DNA of 25,301 nucleotides from an uncultured Bacillota bacterium (GTDB taxonomy: Bacteria; Bacillota; Dehalobacteriia; UBA4068; UBA4997), in the NCBI GenBank assembly GCA_948907985.1, contig CAQWMM010000030.1:1-25301 (forward strand), read 5' to 3'. A program made the position numbers and the translations under genes. Numbering within the stretch: position 1 is the first letter of the stretch; every line of letters begins with the position of its first letter. Positions 14,503-22,924 of the stretch are shown one piece after another. Under the pieces are notes generated by a model. That model had not been told where the DNA came from. It made no database searches and saw only the letters and a list, made by a program, of their open reading frames with translations.

Positions 14503-16317
14503 TTACATAAGGCTGATTTCGCCGTTCAGCAGTCTGGCATTGCACATATAGGTTTCATAGTTTAAGCGCATGGTAACGCCTTTGATGGTAATTTGGGTTC
14601 CGGGATAAGCCAGCCCGCAGACCAGACGGTTTTTGGGCTGTTCGTTTTCTGTTTTTTCAGTGTCTTGCGGTTCAACTTTGTTTAGCTGCGTCAGCTTGCT
14701 TTTGGCCACCGCAATCTTCATGCGCAGTTTGGACATCGTTGATAATTTGGTGGGGCTGTTGGGCTGGCGCTCCGTTTTGTCCAAATCAATCTCCAGCTGC
14801 GCCAGTTCCTGCTCCAGCATACCGCGCTCAAAATTCTCACACGGCTTGCCGCCCAGGGTTACATTGGTGGCAATTTCTGAAATTGCTCCAACAGTGGTGG
14901 CGCTGACCTCCTGGCCGGCGTTGATGTTGCCGCCCTTGATAATACCCTGGCCGCTGCGCACCTGAATACTGCCGTCGCAGTAAATATCGCAGCTGACAAT
15001 GCAGTCGGCCTGCAAATCGCCTCGGGCGCAAACGCTGGTGCTTTCCAGATATTTTGTATAGATGTTGCGGTGTGAGCGAATGATGGCCTGGTTGTTGCCC
15101 AAAGCGCCTTTAACCATAATCAAATCGCCCCCGGCTTCGATAGAACAGGCCTCTACAACGCCGTCAATGGTTATGCTGCCTATGGCACGGACTGAAAAAC
15201 CGCTGCAAACATCGCCATGAACATGCACATCACCCAAAAAATTGATATTGCCGGTTGAGTAATCAACGTTGCCTGCAATTTCCAGAACCGGCTTAACCTG
15301 AAAGCCCCGGCCGCTGAACTCTACATGGCCGGTCATGCTGGCAATAAGTTCGGAGCCGTCTTCCGAAATTTCTGTGTTGCGCCCCATGGGTACGCTGGCT
15401 TTTTTGCCGTCAACTGCCGTAAGCTCCCGGCCAACCACATTGCTGCCGGGGATACCCGGGGTGGGAGCAAAGATTTTGCAAATGGTTTCTCCCTTGCTGA
15501 TATTGCGAATAAAACTTAGGGAAGTGTAATCAACCCGATCAAATTCATCCGCGGTAAGCTCATGTTTGATTGTTCGCGGGAACATTTCCATTATGTAGCC
15601 GTCTTTGCCGCGTTCCGGCGGCGTGCCTTGAGCAATCAGAAAAAGGTGAAAATAGCGGTTGGGCAAATCAGGAATATCGCCTATCAAATCCAGATCCAAT
15701 CCGTAGGTGATTTTTTGCCGTTCTAATTCATTTTCCAGCATGGCTAAAGTAATATCCTGGCCCTCGCCGACCGGCGGCAGGACTAAAAGCCAGGCGGACA
15801 TCTGGCCGCTGGTTAAAAATAGTATAGCCTGGGCGTCTAAATCCGGCGGTGGATCTTCCTCTGTTTTGGGCTGGATGCTCTTTAAGCGTTTATAGCTGGC
15901 AGAACTGACAACACTGCTTAAACGCAGCAACTCCCGGCCAATTTGATCTTCTGTCAGGGCTTCCGGAAGGCCCGGCTTGTTCTTTAAGCACAGGCAGGGT
16001 TTGGGAAGATCCAGGCCCTGTTCAGCCTGTATTTTCCACAACTCAAGCAGGGGATGGTCTTCCTCAAGCTCCAATTCGTTGGGAGAGGTTTCCGGCTGCT
16101 CTGGCGAGGTTTCCTGGCTGGCTACTGTTTCCTCCTCTGCCATATGTAGCTGATTTTCGCTTTCCTGTGTCGCCAGGGCAGAATCAGATTCCGGCGTTGC
16201 CATATCTTCAGATACAATTTCAGTTGGCTTGCGCCAACCTTTGGTGGAAAACTTGTATAGGGAAGTGTTTTTTAGTGTAGTGCCAAGGCGAGTGAAAAAT
16301 GAATCTTTTTTAGTCAT
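14503..16317 (-). CDS. FapA family (DUF342) polymer-forming-type protein
   Basis: This 604-residue protein belongs to the DUF342 / FapA family. An N-terminal acidic, Gln/Glu/Ser-rich low-complexity stretch covers about residues 38-90. It is followed by the FapA N-terminal region and by a beta-helix core at about 275-495 (GETICKIFAPTPGIPGSNVVG, then repeated Gly-rich turns such as GNVDYSTGNINFLGDVHVHG). A predicted coiled coil at about 495-550 (MLEQELAQLEIDLDKTE) precedes a small C-terminal beta segment. FapA proteins are linked to flagellar assembly or polar localisation in some bacteria, with molecular details unclear. The start has a strong GGAGGTG ribosome site, and an extended -10 promoter lies about 55 bases upstream. 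No flagellar gene is nearby in this window. Confidence 0.87.
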   Translation of the reverse strand: MTKKDSFFTRLGTTLKNTSLYKFSTKGWRKPTEIVSEDMATPESDSALATQESENQLHMAEEETVASQETSPEQPETSPNELELEEDHPLLELWKIQAEQGLDLPKPCLCLKNKPGLPEALTEDQIGRELLRLSSVVSSASYKRLKSIQPKTEEDPPPDLDAQAILFLTSGQMSAWLLVLPPVGEGQDITLAMLENELERQKITYGLDLDLIGDIPDLPNRYFHLFLIAQGTPPERGKDGYIMEMFPRTIKHELTADEFDRVDYTSLSFIRNISKGETICKIFAPTPGIPGSNVVGRELTAVDGKKASVPMGRNTEISEDGSELIASMTGHVEFSGRGFQVKPVLEIAGNVDYSTGNINFLGDVHVHGDVCSGFSVRAIGSITIDGVVEACSIEAGGDLIMVKGALGNNQAIIRSHRNIYTKYLESTSVCARGDLQADCIVSCDIYCDGSIQVRSGQGIIKGGNINAGQEVSATTVGAISEIATNVTLGGKPCENFERGMLEQELAQLEIDLDKTERQPNSPTKLSTMSKLRMKIAVAKSKLTQLNKVEPQDTEKTENEQPKNRLVCGLAYPGTQITIKGVTMRLNYETYMCNARLLNGEISLM

Positions 16318-16372
16318 AATCCAACACCTCCTTTATTTTTTTGCTCATCTCCTCTAACTGTCTTCTATTTAT

Positions 16373-16402
16373 ATTATAGCACGTTCACTGTAAATTTGAC
16401 AA
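16373..16402 (-). promoter_or_regulatory. Housekeeping-type promoter for the fapA-like gene
   Basis: On the minus strand TGCTATAAT forms an extended -10 element (hexamer at 16378-16373). TTGTCA at 16402-16397 serves as the -35, with an 18-base spacer. The start codon lies about 50 bases downstream of the expected transcription start. Confidence 0.65.
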
Positions 16403-16502
16403 GAGAAAAGTTGTTTTTTTCTGTAATTTTGCGGTGAAAAGTCCTAAACTGAAAAAATTTTTGATTTTTAATCTTTTTGTTAGGAAATACGCGGCAGGAG
16501 TC

Positions 16503-16531
16503 TTGTCAAACCGCATTTTTTGTTATACAAT
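16503..16531 (+). promoter_or_regulatory. Housekeeping-type promoter for the ispE operon
   Basis: TTGTCA (16503-16508) and TACAAT (16526-16531) are separated by 17 bases. Each hexamer matches the sigma-A consensus at five of six positions. It points towards ispE, with a short leader of about 45 bases before the ATG. Confidence 0.65.
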
Positions 16532-16583
16532 ATACAAAGAGTTGTTTTTGTATTCATTTTTGCTATATAAAGGGGGGAACGAT

Positions 16584-17438
16584 ATGTATCAGGGAATTGC
16601 CGCTGCCAAAATCAATCTGGTTTTGGATGTGCAGCAGCGGCGAACGGATGGTTATCACCTGTTGGAAAGCGTAATGCAGACGCTTTCGTTGTGCGATATT
16701 GTGGAGGTGGAGCTGGCCGTAAAAACTTCTATAAGCTGTGATCTGCCCAATTTAAGCTGCGGTGAAGATAATCTGGCCTGGCGCGCCTGGACGCTGTTGC
16801 AGCAGGAGTTTCAGCTGGACGCCGGGCTGAAAATTACTTTGCATAAACAGATACCTTTAGCTGGCGGTTTGGCTGGCGGCTCCAGCGACGCCGCCCAAAT
16901 TTTGCTGGCGGTTAACACGCTTTTTGCTTTAAATCTTTCGCAGGAAAAAATGCTGACTTTGGCCGCCCGTCTGGGGGCGGACGTTCCTTTCTGTCTGTTG
17001 GGAGGAACCGCGCTGGCCAAGGGCGTTGGCGATGAATTACAAACGCTTGCGCCCTGCCCGGAGCTGCGCCTGGTTTTGGTTAATCCCGGTTTTGCGGTGG
17101 ATACAGCCGCCGTGTACCGGCAGTTTGACTTGCTGCCGCCCGGGCAGCGGCGGGACGGCGCGGCGCAGGCTATGGCCGGAGCCATAGCGGCCGGTGATCC
17201 TGGGCGGATTGCCGCCGGCCTGTATAACAATCTGGAAGAGCCGGCCTTTCAGTTGTTTCCGCAGTTGGCGGCGTTAAAAGAAGAAATGCTCCGGCAGAAT
17301 TTAATTCCGCTGCTTTGTGGCAGCGGGGGCACTATATTTGGTATAGCTGCCGATAAAAAACGGGCGGCGGTGGCGGCGGCTAATCTGACCGGAAAATATC
17401 CTTTTGTGCAGGCGGTTACCACTAAAAATTACAGTTGA
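16584..17438 (+). CDS. ispE: 4-diphosphocytidyl-2-C-methyl-D-erythritol kinase
   Basis: IspE phosphorylates CDP-methylerythritol in the MEP pathway of isoprenoid synthesis, using ATP. The 284-residue GHMP kinase has the substrate motif AAKINLVLDV near the start, DGYHLLESVMQTLSL, the ATP-binding glycine-rich loop PLAGGLAGGSSDAA, and ADVPFCLLGGTALAKGVGD. The ATG at 16584 follows a run of six G (AGGGGGG); the open frame upstream to 16434 encodes no family-like sequence and crosses the promoter. It heads a likely operon with a GntR regulator, an ArsC/Spx-like protein and ligA, each separated by about 15-32 bases. All catalytic motifs look normal. Confidence 0.96.
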   Translation: MYQGIAAAKINLVLDVQQRRTDGYHLLESVMQTLSLCDIVEVELAVKTSISCDLPNLSCGEDNLAWRAWTLLQQEFQLDAGLKITLHKQIPLAGGLAGGSSDAAQILLAVNTLFALNLSQEKMLTLAARLGADVPFCLLGGTALAKGVGDELQTLAPCPELRLVLVNPGFAVDTAAVYRQFDLLPPGQRRDGAAQAMAGAIAAGDPGRIAAGLYNNLEEPAFQLFPQLAALKEEMLRQNLIPLLCGSGGTIFGIAADKKRAAVAAANLTGKYPFVQAVTTKNYS

Positions 17439-17468
17439 AATTGAGGTTAAAATTAAGGAGAAATAAAT

Positions 17469-18167
17469 ATGTCTAGGGAAAAATTATCACCAATTCGTTT
17501 GGAGGGCTACCAACCTTTGCGGGATATGGTTTTTGACGTGTTGATGAACGCTATCATGCAGGGGCAGCTTTCGCCCGGCGAGCGGCTGCTGGAGGTTCAG
17601 CTGGCCGACGAAATGGGCGTTAGCCGCACCCCCGTACGCGAGGCTATCCGCCGCCTGGAGCTGGAAGGCTTTGTGGTGATGGTGCCGCGCAAGGGCGCGT
17701 ATGTGGCCGGGCTTTCGGTCAAGGACGTTGAAGAGGTTTATGAGATCCGGACGGTGCTGGAAACTTTGGCGGTTCGTCTGGCGGCTCAGCGAATGCAGCC
17801 GGCAGATTATCAACAGCTGGATGAACTGGCGGATAAAATGTGCGCCACCTGGCAGGAGGGCAATGTGGAAAACTGGGTTGACTTGGACGCCAGGTTCCAT
17901 GAACTCTTATACAAATTCAGCCGCAACGATCGTCTGGTATCGTTGATGAGTAATATTATGGAGCAGCTTTCGCGCTACCGTATTATCTCCTTGGCCAATG
18001 TGGAGGTTCGTCATAACTCGTTGAGCGAGCATCAGGAACTGATCGAGGCCTTAAAGCGGCGGGACAGTGACGCTGCTGCCACGGCGGCGTCGACGCATAT
18101 TGAGAATACCAAGCAAAGCCTGATTAATATGCTGAACGCCAAATTCGCCGCAGCCGAAAAGCGCTGA
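17469..18167 (+). CDS. GntR family transcriptional regulator (FadR/FCD subfamily)
   Basis: This 232-residue DNA-binding regulator has an N-terminal winged helix-turn-helix at about residues 15-80 (LSPGERLLEVQLADEMGVSR, TPVREAIRRLELEGFV, RKGAYVAGL). A C-terminal all-helical FCD ligand-binding domain follows at about 90-215 (EVYEIRTVLETLAVRLAAQR). FCD domains usually bind small organic acids, often through a metal site, but the ligand cannot be told here. The ribosome site AAGGAG precedes an ATG by a normal distance. It lies 30 bases after ispE and 32 before the ArsC/Spx-like gene, in the same apparent operon, and may act on distant targets or on this operon. Confidence 0.92.
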   Translation: MSREKLSPIRLEGYQPLRDMVFDVLMNAIMQGQLSPGERLLEVQLADEMGVSRTPVREAIRRLELEGFVVMVPRKGAYVAGLSVKDVEEVYEIRTVLETLAVRLAAQRMQPADYQQLDELADKMCATWQEGNVENWVDLDARFHELLYKFSRNDRLVSLMSNIMEQLSRYRIISLANVEVRHNSLSEHQELIEALKRRDSDAAATAASTHIENTKQSLINMLNAKFAAAEKR

Positions 18168-18199
18168 TTATAAAATAATGAAAACGAGGTGCAATAAAA

Positions 18200-18559
18200 A
18201 TGCTTTTTATTGAATATCCTAAGTGTACAACCTGCAAAAAAGCCAAAAAGTGGCTGGACGAACAGGGCATAGCCTATACCGACCGGCATATTAAAGAGCA
18301 AAACCCAACTTTGGACGAACTGACGGCCTGGCATAAGCTAAGCGGTTTGCCGCTGAAGAAATTCTTTAACACCAGCGGCGTGTTGTATAAAAATCTGAAT
18401 TTGAAAAATAAATTGCCGCAAATGAGCGAACAGGAACAACTGGAGCTTTTAGCCAGCGACGGTATGCTGGTAAAAAGGCCGCTGCTGGTGCTGGACGATA
18501 CCGTTTTGACTGGTTTTAAGCCGGAGCAGTGGGCAGACGCCTTAAAAATTGAACAATGA
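18200..18559 (+). CDS. ArsC/Spx family thioredoxin-fold protein
   Basis: This 119-residue protein has the ArsC/Spx fold. A CxxC redox motif (Cys9 and Cys12 in YPKCTTCKKAKKW) is at the N-terminus, and the family pattern KRPLLVLDD is near residues 95-103. LPLKKFFNTSG matches the middle signature of this family. Spx proteins bind RNA polymerase alpha subunits and sense disulfide stress, while true ArsC reduces arsenate; close relatives here are often annotated loosely as arsenate reductase family. No arsenic gene is nearby, so a regulatory or redox role is more likely, but it is not proved. It precedes ligA by only 16 bases. Confidence 0.83.
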   Translation: MLFIEYPKCTTCKKAKKWLDEQGIAYTDRHIKEQNPTLDELTAWHKLSGLPLKKFFNTSGVLYKNLNLKNKLPQMSEQEQLELLASDGMLVKRPLLVLDDTVLTGFKPEQWADALKIEQ

Positions 18560-18575
18560 AAACAGGAGAACAAAT

Positions 18576-20600
18576 ATGCCTGATACAGATGCGCAAAAAG
18601 CAACAAATAATTTGCCAAAAGATCACGCCAGAATAACGTTTTTATATGAAGAAATCGCCCGCCTGAACCGGGCTTACTATGAAGAAGACGCGCCGCTGGT
18701 TACCGACGCGGAATATGACGCGCTGCTGCGCGAGCTGGCGGCGTTGGAAGCCAAATATCCGGAATGGCGGCAGGAAAATAGCCCCAGCCAGCGGGTTGGC
18801 GGCCGGCGGCTGGAAAAATTTGCCCCGATTACTCACCAAATACCGCTGCTCTCGTTGGCTAACACATTTTCTGGCGATGAATTGCGCGATTTTGCCACCC
18901 GCTGTGTAAAGCTGGCCGGCAAGCCCCTGACTTATGTTCTGGAGCCGAAAATTGACGGCCTGACGATTGCCCTGACTTATGAAAACGGTCAGTTGACGCA
19001 GGCCGCTACACGCGGCGATGGGCTGGTGGGTGAAAATGTTTTGGAGAACGTGCTGACGATTGCCGGTTTGCCGGGCAGGCTGAAAAGTTTTGCCGGCCGT
19101 TTGCTGGTGCGCGGCGAGGTTTATATGCCCAAGCAGGCCTTTGTCGAACTAAACGAACAGCGTGAAGCCGATGGCGAAACTGTTTTTGCCAATCCGCGCA
19201 ATGCGGCGGCCGGTTCTCTGCGCCAGTTGGACGCGGCGGTTACCGCCAGCCGTCGTCTGGCGGTTTGGTTGTATGATATTCTGCTGTTGGAGGGGGCGGA
19301 CTGGCCGGCAACGCATATGCAGTCCCTGGATTTTCTGCGCGCCCAGGGACTGCCGGTTATTCCCGAGGTTTTCAGCGGTGATATTGAAGAAGTTGTCGGC
19401 CAACTGGAGCACTGGCAGGAAAAGCGGCATAAGCTGGCCTTTGATATCGACGGTTTGGTATTAAAGGTTGACGACGAGCAGGTGCGGGCGGATTTGGGCA
19501 GCACCGCCAAAGCGCCGCGGGCGGCGATTGCTTATAAATTCCCGGCGGAGGAGGTGGAAACCCGCGTTTTGGACATTCATGTGGGCGTTGGCCGCACCGG
19601 CGTTTTAACCCCTCTGGCCATTTTGGAGCCTGTTTGGGTGGCCGGTTCTAAAATCAGCAAGGCCACCCTGCATAATGAGGATAATGTGGCGGCCAGGGAT
19701 ATTCGTATTGGCGACTATGTGCTGCTGCATAAGGCCGGCGACGTTATTCCGGAGATTATTAAATCCCTGCCGGAAAAGCGCAGCGGCGATGAACGCATTT
19801 TTGTGATGCCTCATATCTGTCCGGAATGTGGTTCGGCTGCCAGCCGGGCGGAGGGCGAGGCAGCCTGGCGCTGCCCCAACCGCAGCTGCCCGGCGCGGGT
19901 GCGCGAGGGCATTGAACATTTTGTTTCCCGGCAGGCTATGTATATTGAGGGGCTGGGTCCGCAGCTGATTAACCAGCTTTTGGCTGCCGGCCGGATTCAT
20001 GACGCGGCGGATCTGTTTAGTTTAACTATGGCTGATTTGCTGCCTTTGGAGCGCATGGGCCAAAAATCGGCGCAAAATATTTTGGCCGCGCTGGAGGCGG
20101 CGCGCCGCCGGCCTTTGGGCGCGCTGCTTGCCGCCCTTGGCATACCTTACGTCGGCTCTAAAGCCGGCAAGCTGCTGGCGGCTAATTTTGGCTCACTGGA
20201 GGCCCTGGCCGCCGCCAGCCAGGAGGATTTGCTGGCTATCCCGGAAATTGGCGAAATTATCGCTAAAAGCGTGGTTAAATGGTTCGCCGACAGTGATAAT
20301 CAGGAGTTTTTGCAACGCCTGCAAGCCGGCGGGGTGGAGCCGCAGGCCGAAAACCAGCCGCAGGCCGAGGCGCAGGGCGCTTTTGCCGGTAAGGTGGTGG
20401 TGCTGACGGGAACGCTGCCCAATTTAAGCCGCAACGAGGCCAAAGCTAAATTGGAGGCCGCCGGCGCCAGGGTTACAGGCTCGGTCAGCCGCAAAACTGA
20501 TTATGTGGTGGCCGGCGAGGCCGCCGGCTCCAAGCTGGAAAAGGCCGAGGAATTGGGTATTGCCATAATTGACGAGGCGGAATTACTAGCTATGCTTTAA
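18576..20600 (+). CDS. ligA: NAD-dependent DNA ligase
   Basis: LigA seals nicks in duplex DNA using NAD+ during replication and repair. The 674-residue protein has the full domain series: the Ia domain (YYEEDAPLVTDAEYD), the adenylation domain with catalytic Lys125 in EPKIDG and RGDGLVGENV, an OB fold, a four-cysteine zinc finger (CPECG and CPNRSCPAR, at about 414-441), helix-hairpin-helix repeats, and a C-terminal BRCT domain from about residue 600 (GKVVVLTGTLPNLSR). The ATG at 18576 has an AGGAG site; a TTG at 18549 overlaps arsC and is rejected. It is the last gene of the ispE operon. No obvious terminator follows, and the kor promoter starts almost at once. Confidence 0.97.
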   Translation: MPDTDAQKATNNLPKDHARITFLYEEIARLNRAYYEEDAPLVTDAEYDALLRELAALEAKYPEWRQENSPSQRVGGRRLEKFAPITHQIPLLSLANTFSGDELRDFATRCVKLAGKPLTYVLEPKIDGLTIALTYENGQLTQAATRGDGLVGENVLENVLTIAGLPGRLKSFAGRLLVRGEVYMPKQAFVELNEQREADGETVFANPRNAAAGSLRQLDAAVTASRRLAVWLYDILLLEGADWPATHMQSLDFLRAQGLPVIPEVFSGDIEEVVGQLEHWQEKRHKLAFDIDGLVLKVDDEQVRADLGSTAKAPRAAIAYKFPAEEVETRVLDIHVGVGRTGVLTPLAILEPVWVAGSKISKATLHNEDNVAARDIRIGDYVLLHKAGDVIPEIIKSLPEKRSGDERIFVMPHICPECGSAASRAEGEAAWRCPNRSCPARVREGIEHFVSRQAMYIEGLGPQLINQLLAAGRIHDAADLFSLTMADLLPLERMGQKSAQNILAALEAARRRPLGALLAALGIPYVGSKAGKLLAANFGSLEALAAASQEDLLAIPEIGEIIAKSVVKWFADSDNQEFLQRLQAGGVEPQAENQPQAEAQGAFAGKVVVLTGTLPNLSRNEAKAKLEAAGARVTGSVSRKTDYVVAGEAAGSKLEKAEELGIAIIDEAELLAML

Positions 20601-20607
20601 GTATGTA

Positions 20608-20636
20608 TTGCAATCAGTATTGGTTTATGTTATAAT
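20608..20636 (+). promoter_or_regulatory. Extended -10 promoter for the korDABC operon
   Basis: TTGCAA (20608-20613) and a perfect TATAAT (20631-20636) are 17 bases apart, and a TG one base before the hexamer makes an extended -10. Transcription would begin near 20643 and give a leader of about 60 bases before korD. Confidence 0.75.
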
Positions 20637-20701
20637 ATAATAATTATTTGAATGATCAACAGGAGGAAAGGTTTTATATCAAAAAAAGGGGTTGAGGAGT
20701 T

Positions 20702-20917
20702 TTGGGGAAAAAGTTTCAGGTTGTATTAAATGCCAAAACCTGTAAAGGCTGCGGCATTTGCGCGGCGCTGTGTCCTAAAAAAGTGTTAAAAATCCGCCCG
20801 GACGGCAAAGCGGAGGTGGCGGATCCGGCGGCCTGTATCGGCTGCCAGAGTTGTTCCCTGCACTGCCCGGATTTTTGCTTTGAGATAAAGGAGGTGGCGG
20901 CCAATGCCGGCGAATAA
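20702..20917 (+). CDS. korD: 2-oxoacid:ferredoxin oxidoreductase delta subunit (2[4Fe-4S] ferredoxin-like)
   Basis: This 71-residue subunit carries two [4Fe-4S] clusters. Cys14-17-20-24 are in CKGCGICAALCP and Cys45-48-51-55 in CIGCQSCSLHCP. It passes electrons from the thiamine centre of the catalytic subunits to ferredoxin. The start is TTG at 20702; an in-frame stop at 20693 excludes anything longer. GAGGAG is only two bases away, so initiation may be weak or use the neighbouring GAGG core. The stop overlaps the alpha-subunit start by 14 bases, within which lies the downstream GGAGGTGG site, indicating translational coupling. Confidence 0.93.
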   Translation: MGKKFQVVLNAKTCKGCGICAALCPKKVLKIRPDGKAEVADPAACIGCQSCSLHCPDFCFEIKEVAANAGE

Positions 20918-22097
20918 GCAGCTTAGGGAGAATATCCGCTTGATGCAGGGCAACGAGGCCTGCGCATTGGGAGCGATTAAGGCGGGGGCGTCGTTTTTTG
21001 GCGGTTATCCGATTACGCCCAGCACCGAAATTGCTGAATATATTGCCAGAGAGTTTCCGCGTCTGGGGCGCTATTTTATGCAGATGGAAGATGAGATTGC
21101 TTCTATTGGGGCGATGATTGGCGCGTCCATGGTGGGGCATAAAGCGTTTACGGCCACCTCCGGGCCGGGCTTTTCTCTGATGCAGGAGTTGGTGGGCTAT
21201 GCCGCGGTGGCGGAAATCCCGCTGGTGATTATTAACGTGATGCGTTTTGGTCCCAGCACCGGCCTGCCCACCATGCCGCAGTCCGGCGATATTATGCAGG
21301 CGCGTTGGGGAACGCATGGCGACCACTCGATTATTGCGCTTTCGCCCTCTTCGGTACAGGAGGCCTATTATACCACAATTCGTGCTTTCAATCTGGCCGA
21401 GCAGTATCGCACGCCGGTTATTGTGCTGTTGGATGAAAAAATCGGCCATCTGCGCGAAGGTTTTGATATTTCGCAGGACCCTGAGCCGGAAATTATCAAT
21501 CGCTCTGATTTCGTCGATCAGGCGGCTTTGGCGCAGGGCGGCAAATATCTGCCTTTTGCCAACACGCCGGATGGCGTGCCGCCGATGATTCCGCTTGGGC
21601 AGGGGCAGCGCTATCACTTTACCGGGCTTACGCATAATCAGGCCGGATTTTATACATCTGACGCACAGCAGGTGGAAACCTTTATTCACCGTCTGTGCCA
21701 CAAAATCGAAGATCATGTGGCGGAAATTGCTGAACTAGAACAGCTGCAATGCGCCGACGCGGATTGCGTGATTTTGGCTTACGGCGCGGTGGCGCGTTCC
21801 GCTCAGGAGGCCATGGACGATTTACGGCAGGCTGGGCACAAGGTTGGCCTGCTGCGTTTAAAAACAATTTGGCCGTTCCCGGCGGCGCAGATCAGAGAAA
21901 TTTGCGCCGGCAAAAAAATGGTGCTGATGCCGGAGATGAATATGGGCCAGTTGGCGGTGGAGGCCAAAGCGGCTTTAAGCGGCAGCGGCGTTGCTTTTCA
22001 TTCTTTAAATCAGGTGAACGGCCGTCTGATTACGCCTGCCGTTATTAAGCAGGCTTTATTGGAAAATCAGGCTAAGCTGATAGGGGGTGCGTGCTGA
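20904..22097 (+). CDS. korA: 2-oxoacid:ferredoxin oxidoreductase alpha subunit
   Basis: This 397-residue alpha subunit belongs to the ferredoxin-dependent 2-oxoacid oxidoreductases, which decarboxylate a 2-oxoacid to its acyl-CoA and reduce ferredoxin. It includes the thiamine-pyrimidine-binding domain, with GGYPITPSTEIAEYIA near residue 33, the QMEDEIASIGAMIGAS segment, TSGPGFSLMQELVG and FGPSTGLPTMPQSGD. This separate-subunit layout, with a small ferredoxin subunit first, is typical of 2-oxoglutarate-type (Kor) or 2-oxoisovalerate-type enzymes; substrate cannot be fixed from sequence by eye. The ATG at 20904 is well placed after GGAGGTGG. Its stop shares one base with the beta-subunit start. 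Confidence 0.93.
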   Translation: MPANKQLRENIRLMQGNEACALGAIKAGASFFGGYPITPSTEIAEYIAREFPRLGRYFMQMEDEIASIGAMIGASMVGHKAFTATSGPGFSLMQELVGYAAVAEIPLVIINVMRFGPSTGLPTMPQSGDIMQARWGTHGDHSIIALSPSSVQEAYYTTIRAFNLAEQYRTPVIVLLDEKIGHLREGFDISQDPEPEIINRSDFVDQAALAQGGKYLPFANTPDGVPPMIPLGQGQRYHFTGLTHNQAGFYTSDAQQVETFIHRLCHKIEDHVAEIAELEQLQCADADCVILAYGAVARSAQEAMDDLRQAGHKVGLLRLKTIWPFPAAQIREICAGKKMVLMPEMNMGQLAVEAKAALSGSGVAFHSLNQVNGRLITPAVIKQALLENQAKLIGGAC

Positions 22098-22924
22098 TGG
22101 AGGCTGTATACGAAAAATATTTCCGCGATAATTTGCCGCATATCTGGTGCCCCGGCTGCGGCAATGGTATTGTGATGTCGGCGCTGGCCAGGGCGTTGGA
22201 TAAGCTGAACTATCCGCAGGACGATGTCTTGCTGATTTCCGGCATCGGCTGTTCTTCCCGTATGTCCGGTTATATGGATTTGAATACCGTACATACCGCG
22301 CATGGCCGGGCGCTGGCCTTTGCCACCGGCGCCAAGGTTTGTGAACCGCGGCTGAAAGTGTTTGTGGTAATGGGAGATGGCGATGCGGCGGCGATTGGCG
22401 GCAACCATTTCATTCATGCCTGCCGCCGCAACATTGATATGACGGCGATTGTGATTAACAACAGCATCTATGGCATGACGGGCGGGCAGTTTTCGCCGCT
22501 GACGCCCACCGGCAAACGCGCTACCACCGCTCCTTATGGCAGTATTGACCGGGCGTTTAATCTGGTGGATTTGGCTAAGGGCGCAGGGGCCACCTATGTG
22601 GCGAGGGGCGATGTTTTCCACGCGGCGCAGTTAACCAGCCTGATAGTGGAGGCCAGCCGCCACAAAGGCTTTGCGGTGGTGGAGGCCGTGGCGACCTGCC
22701 CCATATCCTACGGTCGTTACAACAATATTCCGGAGCCGGCGGATATGCTTTTCTGGCTGCGGGATAATACGGTTACGGTGCAGCAGGCGGCCAAGATGTC
22801 AGAGGATGAATTAAAAGATAAAATTATCATTGGCAAACATTTTGAAACCCAGGCTGTGGAATATTGCGAGGAAATGGCGCGCCTGTTAGCAAAGGAAAAG
22901 GCTGGTGATAACAATGAAATATGA
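22097..22924 (+). CDS. korB: 2-oxoacid:ferredoxin oxidoreductase beta subunit (thiamine pyrophosphate-binding)
   Basis: This 275-residue beta subunit carries the thiamine diphosphate site and contacts a cluster through cysteines such as those of WCPGCGNG (Cys18 and Cys21). The TPP motif is clear: MGDGDAAAIGG, then about 25 residues later INNSIYGMTGGQFSPLTP. The ISGIGCSSR segment is also typical of the family. The ATG at 22097 overlaps the alpha-subunit stop (TGATG) and is eight bases after AGGGGG; a GTG at 22091 is too close to that site. The active site looks complete, so the enzyme should work with the alpha, gamma and delta partners around it. Confidence 0.93.
   Translation: MEAVYEKYFRDNLPHIWCPGCGNGIVMSALARALDKLNYPQDDVLLISGIGCSSRMSGYMDLNTVHTAHGRALAFATGAKVCEPRLKVFVVMGDGDAAAIGGNHFIHACRRNIDMTAIVINNSIYGMTGGQFSPLTPTGKRATTAPYGSIDRAFNLVDLAKGAGATYVARGDVFHAAQLTSLIVEASRHKGFAVVEAVATCPISYGRYNNIPEPADMLFWLRDNTVTVQQAAKMSEDELKDKIIIGKHFETQAVEYCEEMARLLAKEKAGDNNEI

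Noticed and set aside
16434..16583. Possible N-terminal extension of IspE
   Set aside because: It covers the predicted promoter, has no GHMP kinase sequence, and the ATG at 16584 has a strong purine-rich ribosome site.
20775..21716. 313-codon minus-strand open frame opposite korD/korA
   Set aside because: It is very rich in Arg and His and lies across two clearly conserved coupled genes; it is a compositional shadow.
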